DNA of 64,000 nucleotides from Pieris napi (Eukaryota > Arthropoda > Insecta > Lepidoptera > Pieridae): assembly GCF_905475465.1 (NCBI RefSeq), contig NC_062253.1, forward strand, positions 1,674,001-1,738,000, in the 5' to 3' direction. The notes beneath the pieces are model-generated. The model had not been told where the DNA came from and did not search any database. It saw nothing but the letters and a program-made list of their open reading frames with translations. Position 1 is the stretch's first letter. Each line of letters opens with the position of its first letter. Position numbers and translations under genes: made by a program. This document shows positions 60,701-64,000 of the stretch, in pieces.

Positions 60701-63247
60701 ATTTATTACCATAATTGTCATATTTTTAGAATAGATAGCGTGTGTACTGTAGATATAACATTATGTATACAGTTGTTGTAATACAGTCGTTGTTTGTAAT
60801 TCTTCCTAGAAAGATATTAGAGCGACTCATGGCCACGTGTAATACCTTTTTAGAATCCCTATTAAATGCGCCAAAACTTGTAGTACAGGGTCACTTTTCG
60901 GTAGAGTAATTTTTTTTTACAGTGGGGTCCAAAGTAAAGAAAGTTTATGATTTGAAAAAATGTTATATCGTATCACTTAATATTATCTTGAACACACTCA
61001 ATAAACAACTATAAATAGTATGTCTAACGCAAGAACTCATCAGTACCAATCTAGTGGATATTGTGAGAAAGATACAGGATGTAGATATTTTCGAATTTTA
61101 AGAAGAATTAGTAAAAAAAAGTCAATTTTCATATAAAAACCAAAAATAAATCATAACTCTGCAGGGGTTGACCTTAGAGACCTCCCGTAGAACAATTTTT
61201 TGCCGCTGATGACCTCATCTATCCCCTATTTGCGTTTGATCCACGACTTTTTGGCCACCCTGTATATGGTGAACTTTAATAAATATAAAAAGTGCGTGCG
61301 TATAAAGTACCTACACAATACACAACATGTCAGAAGTGAAACTTCTTTGGCAAACTAATTTTTAACTCTTGTTCATATTTATACAAATCTAAGAACTTTA
61401 GATTTCCGAGACTTAGAGGGAGGGAATAAGGAAAATATTGTTAGGAATTTGACTGTCATTAAATTATTAAAAGTGTCGAAAATGACTACCTACAAATTAT
61501 AAATTTTAATTTTTTTAATTTTTTCTTCGATAATAAAATACGTGGCATTTTAATTTACAATTCGTCATTCCAGATTTCAATAAATTATTTTGCATAAAAT
61601 ATAATTTACTAATACATATTTCATAAATTCTCTTGACGGAATTTTAATTTTAAAAATAGAATTTCTATAACCACCCTTCTTAATCTCAATCGGTCTCTCC
61701 CTTTCGACAAAAACGCTGCACATCCCGTGACGTTCCGTAAAAATTTTATCCTCATGCGCCTAAAAAAGTTTCACTTCAATAATACGTATCTAAATATAAT
61801 ATATGAAGTCAAAGCGTACAATCTCTGCATGGTTTGCATGCACTCATGGTCATTTTTATGATCACTCGCGTGTACGGTGAAAAAAAATATTTATTTATTT
61901 ATTTATTTATTGCATTTTAGGAAGATTTACAGTATTTTAACAGAAGGTAAATTATGATTACAATAAATTAAAGTCAGTACTAATTACAAATCTCCACCTA
62001 TAGATAATCCATAAATACCTTAAGGAGATAGGAGGAATAAGATTAACATTTATGAATTTATAATACTATGAAACAATTAAAGAACTTAAGTAAATAAAAA
62101 ATTAAAAATAATTAAGTATGAGTATTCTAATGGAAATAGCTGTATGTGAGTGTGCGTCTCACAGAGTCAATGGAAGAACAGAAAAGATCGATGTCAAACT
62201 GGGTTGAATATTGGTTGTAGGTCTGTACACTTCGAATCATGAATGTATTTTTCCTATAGTTGGTATTAAGTGGAGGAATTTTGAAAAGAGCGCGGTGTCT
62301 GAACCATAATATCCTGAGGGAACCGGCATTAGGCACAGAAGGCCTATCAAAAATATTACAAAAATGGGCTAAGTTGTAGCGCACACACACATGATTTTGT
62401 TTATTCAACTGCCGTAAATGCAAGAAATATGATTTCAGATCGTCTGCGTTACATCACGAAGGGTCTCATACTGGGAATATCAAGACCTGCACTCTCTGCG
62501 GGGAAGAATTCAAGTAAGTGATCAGAAAAAAAATCAGTGGCGCTGCCTTTTGAGGCCTGGGCCTCAGATTTCTGTATCTGTTTCATGATCATTTGTAATC
62601 GATCAGCCTCCTGTGCCTGACTCATGTCAACGTTTAATAGTTTCGAAAACACGAACACAGGAATCAAAAAGGTTTCAAAAAATATTTCGTAATTAATTTG
62701 ACGGATGGTCATTTTACACACGGACTTTTGACATATGGATATTTGACAGACCGTTTTTTGACAACTTCTTAGAGTAACTAACTTCACTTCACGGTCATTT
62801 TCGATTATTTCAATAATTTCATATTATTCTAAGCAAAGCAAATAAATAAAGCTTTGATTTACAACCATAATCTTTATATATGTATATGTTATCTGTGTGT
62901 GTAAAAAACTACTCCTAAAAAACAGCCGGACCGATTTTGATGAAATGTATGTGTAAGTTAATTGGTTTAGATTTACAATTAGTTAATTCTTTTAAGTTTA
63001 CATTGTTTTGTATTTAAAACAAGATAACGTCTGTCCTGTCAGCTATTTATAAAATGTCTAGTCTTTTAGTTAAATTTTATTTATGCATTTTGTATAGTTA
63101 ATTATATTTTTCAGGCACCCATCGACGTATTACTCCCACTTGCGCACGCACAGGAGTCAACACATCTGTACGATATGCGGCTCTTCGTTTGTCAGTGAAA
63201 TTGGTCTTCAACAACACAAGCGCGTGAAGCATTGGGCGGGGCATACT
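57659..63247 (+). CDS. ZAD-C2H2 zinc-finger protein (5' 348 residues, continues beyond window)
   Basis: Seven exons join in frame: 57,659-57,769; 58,076-58,207; 58,484-58,825; 59,290-59,412; 60,448-60,575; 62,439-62,513; 63,115-63,247. All junctions are GT-AG. Residues 1-81 form a ZAD domain, the arthropod zinc-finger-associated dimerisation domain, with paired cysteines C8, C11, C49, C52 (CRIC...CYEC). Residues 82-195 are an acidic linker (many D/E). C2H2 fingers follow: C213-C216-H229-H234, C243-C246-H259-H263, C269-C272-H285-H289 (split by an intron), C296-C299-H312-H316 and C322-C325-H338-H343. ZAD proteins are usually nuclear DNA-binding regulators. The DNA target here is unknown. No stop codon is reached, so more fingers or the C-terminus lie outside. 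The start ATG is preceded by AAATAAA and gives CRIC at the usual distance. Confidence 0.9.
58076..58207 (+). CDS. ZAD gene exon 2
   Basis: 44 codons. Acceptor TTTGCAG|TCA. Contains LPQYFCYECASLLHKFHKFK, the second ZAD cysteine pair and the helix that follows it. Donor TCT|GTAAGC, phase 0. Confidence 0.88.
58484..58825 (+). CDS. ZAD gene exon 3 (acidic linker)
   Basis: 114 codons. Acceptor TTTTTTCAG|ATA, donor AAG|GTTTGT. Rich in Asp, Glu and Lys (for example DVKSEDEKGKKEEIKRL). No fingers. A - strand frame over it (58,480-58,677) is a shadow. Confidence 0.85.
59290..59412 (+). CDS. ZAD gene exon 4 (finger 1)
   Basis: 41 codons. Acceptor AATTTGCAG|GCA, donor ACG|GTAGTA (weak at +3 to +5). 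Encodes CKDCFKGFSKEEMMKRHRQL followed by RH, C-X2-C-X12-H-X4-H. An unspliced reading continues to 59,508 as a hydrophobic tail, which is probably intron. Confidence 0.85.
59413..60447 (+). other. intron 4 of the ZAD gene with TE fragments
   Basis: Holds a SINE-A copy (59,863-60,108, -) and a LINE-M scrap at 60,181-60,268 ('cctcgacgtccgtcgttcca', 'cgcaccaccgctata'). The 93-codon frame 60,160-60,441 is not conserved coding. Confidence 0.7.
59863..60108 (-). repeat. SINE-A in intron 4
   Basis: 'cagtggcgctacgacatgtt' at the left and 'gaagctactaggccaacact' at the right are complements of tail and head. A central deletion removes part of the 'cattcgctcgaacgg' block. Confidence 0.8.
60448..60575 (+). 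CDS. ZAD gene exon 5 (finger 2 and first half of finger 3)
   Basis: Acceptor TTAATTTCAG|TCT, donor TCCGA|GTGAGT (phase 2). Encodes CRFCRMNFKFGCHVRRHMRD then H, and the cysteine half of finger 3 (CLRCHLVFMS). The histidine half must come from exon 6. Confidence 0.87.
61285..61790 (+). mobile_element. MITE-S, most complete copy
   Basis: 'gtgcgtgcgtataaagtacc', then terminal-repeat-like 'cagaagtgaaacttctttgg' (61,331) and its inverse 'aaaaaagtttcacttcaa' near 61,763-61,780, with 'cgataataaaatacg', the CT-rich block and 'aacgctgcacatccc' inside. Confidence 0.6.
61889..62425 (-). pseudogene. 5'-truncated LINE: ORF2 C-terminus and 3' UTR in intron 5
   Basis: On the - strand a frame 62,423-62,127 reads LNKQNHVCVRYNLAHFCNIF, SVPNAGSLRILWFRHRALF, NTFMIRSVQTYNQYS and a stop. 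A 240-bp 3' UTR ends in (AAAT)n at about 61,889-61,914. The C-terminal wording resembles LINE ORF2 tails, but the clade is not certain. No RT domain. Confidence 0.55.
62439..62513 (+). CDS. ZAD gene exon 6 (second half of finger 3)
   Basis: 75 bp. Acceptor GATTTCAG|ATCG restores the frame and gives HLVFMSE|SSALHHEGSH, so finger 3 has exactly C-X2-C-X12-H-X3-H. It also encodes CTLCGEEF, the cysteine half of finger 4. Donor TTCAA|GTAAGT. Confidence 0.82.
62532..62632 (-). repeat. SINE-A 3' fragment in intron 6
   Basis: 'aatcagtggcgctgcctttt', 'ggcctgggcctcagatttct' and 'tcagcctcctgtgcctgact': complement of the SINE-A 3' half. Confidence 0.75.
62871..63061 (+). mobile_element. possible small Helitron-like element in intron 6
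   Basis: Starts TCTTTATATATGTATATG after an A, contains 'aaacagccggaccgattttg', and reaches CTAG before a T at 63,058-63,061. The class-typical GC-rich 3' end is missing, so the right border is doubtful. Confidence 0.4.
63115..63247 (+). CDS. ZAD gene exon 7 (finger 4 end and finger 5)
   Basis: Acceptor TATTTTTCAG|GCAC, donor ACT|GTAAGT, phase 0. Encodes KHPSTYYSHLRTH (completing finger 4) and CTICGSSFVSEIGLQQHKRV then KH (finger 5). Confidence 0.87.
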
Positions 63248-63318
63248 GTAAGTGATAAGTTATCACTGATAACGTTTATTTTCTATATGTAAGCGGGGTA
63301 CGCGACCCTTTATTTTTG

Positions 63319-64000
63319 TCAGTTCTTGGCGATTTAAGAGTGGTGGATTGTTCTCTGACAGTTCTTGGCGATTTAAGAGTGGTGGATAGTTCTCTGAAAG
63401 TTCTTGGCGATTTAAGAGTGGTGGATAGTTCTCTGAAAGTTCTTGGCGATTTAAGAGTGGTGGATAGTTTTTTGACAGTTCTTGGCGATTTAAGAGTGGT
63501 GGATTGTTCTCTGACAGTTCTTGGCGATTTAAGAGTGGTCGATAGTTCTCTGACAGTTCTTGGCGATTTAAGAGTGGTCGATAGTTCTCTGACAGTTCTT
63601 GGCGATTTAAGAGTGGTGGATAGTTTTTTGACAGTTCTTGGCGATTTAAGAGTGGTCGATAGTTCTCTGACAGTTCTTGGCGATTTAAGAGTGGTCTATA
63701 GTTCTCTGACAGTTCTTGGCGATTTCAGAGTGGTGGATAGTTTTTTGACAGTTCTTGGCGATTTAAGAGTGGTGGATTGTTCTCTGACAGTTCTTGGCGA
63801 TTTAAGAGTGGTCGATAGTTCTCTGACAGTTCTTGGCGATTTAAGAGTGGTGGATAGTTTTTTGACAGTTCTTGGCGATTTAAGAGTGATCGATAGTTCT
63901 CTGACAGTTCTTGGCGATTTAAGAGTGGTCGATAGTTCTCTGACAGTTCTTGGCGATTTAAGAGTGATCGATAGTTCTCTGACAGTTCTTGGCGATTTAA
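63319..64000. repeat. 39-bp satellite-like array in intron 7 (open at window edge)
   Basis: About 17.5 copies of a 39-bp unit built on 'agttcttggcgatttaagag' + 'tggtggatagttctctgac'. Variants at two places (tggattg/tggatag/tcgatag; ttctctgac/ttttttgac) recur in a rough three-unit rhythm. The unit aligns over its whole length with the 41-bp core of the tail-T LINE family ('ttggcgattaaaaagagtgg' + 'cggagagtttattgccagttc'), so it was probably amplified from it. Confidence 0.85.

Larger units (their letters stand above)
60576..62438 (+). other. intron 5 of the ZAD gene with MITE-S and LINE remnants
   Basis: 1,863 bp. Contains MITE-S (61,285-61,790) and an antisense LINE 3' part (61,889 to about 62,425). 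Its last 15-30 bp before the acceptor are the only part certainly not LINE-derived. Confidence 0.7.

Noticed and set aside
62380..62438. An earlier start for ZAD exon 6 that would include a finger-like CRKCKKYDF
   Set aside because: No AG acceptor lies in the needed place, an in-frame TGA precedes it, and finger 3 would then lack its histidines. The acceptor at 62,438 gives an exact C-X2-C-X12-H-X3-H.
1..64000. CRISPR arrays, phage genes or bacterial operons
   Set aside because: The tandem arrays have no spacers, and the introns, SINEs, LINEs and Helitrons are eukaryotic.

Overview
The window reads as a gene-poor, repeat-dense stretch of an insect nuclear genome, most probably a moth or butterfly (Lepidoptera). 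That assignment is an inference from: AT-rich DNA with GT-AG spliced exons; a ZAD (insect-type) zinc-finger gene; two dispersed tRNA-derived SINE families; many short Helitrons that begin TC and end CTAG between A and T; and LINE types familiar from Lepidoptera. No bacterial or viral gene organisation is present. The species cannot be named from this sequence.

The one clear host gene is at the right end, on the + strand: seven spliced coding exons between 57,659 and 63,247 encode the first 348 residues of a ZAD-C2H2 zinc-finger protein. It runs off the window. Its introns have taken in SINE and LINE fragments, and intron 7 opens into a 39-bp tandem array that reaches the window edge.

Two near full-length non-LTR retrotransposons lie on the - strand. 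The first (about 19,455-24,679) is CR1-like: an FP/coiled-coil ORF1, an odd hydrophobic reading frame, and an endonuclease-RT ORF2 that has no ATG of its own. The second (about 51,706-57,445) is I-clade-like: a zinc-knuckle ORF1 and a 1,240-residue ORF2 with endonuclease, RT and RNase H. Both of its frames are open, and its 5' end stops about 210 bp before the start codon of the ZAD gene, head to head with it.

The rest (1-19,400, 25,200-51,700) is a mosaic of short elements: about sixteen copies of SINE-A, five of SINE-B, about nine Helitron-like elements, TIR elements of several kinds (PIF/Harbinger-like with TTA duplications, a hAT-like one with a perfect 8-bp duplication, palindromic families), many 3' stubs of LINEs, and decayed coding pieces. 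The decayed pieces include a pogo/Tigger transposase tail, the start of a spliced transposase, and a LINE C-terminal domain resembling a restriction-like endonuclease. Nesting is frequent: a Helitron inside a SINE, a palindromic MITE inside a SINE, a Harbinger-like MITE inside a LINE stub. No tRNA gene (other than SINE heads), rRNA, CRISPR array or operon was found.
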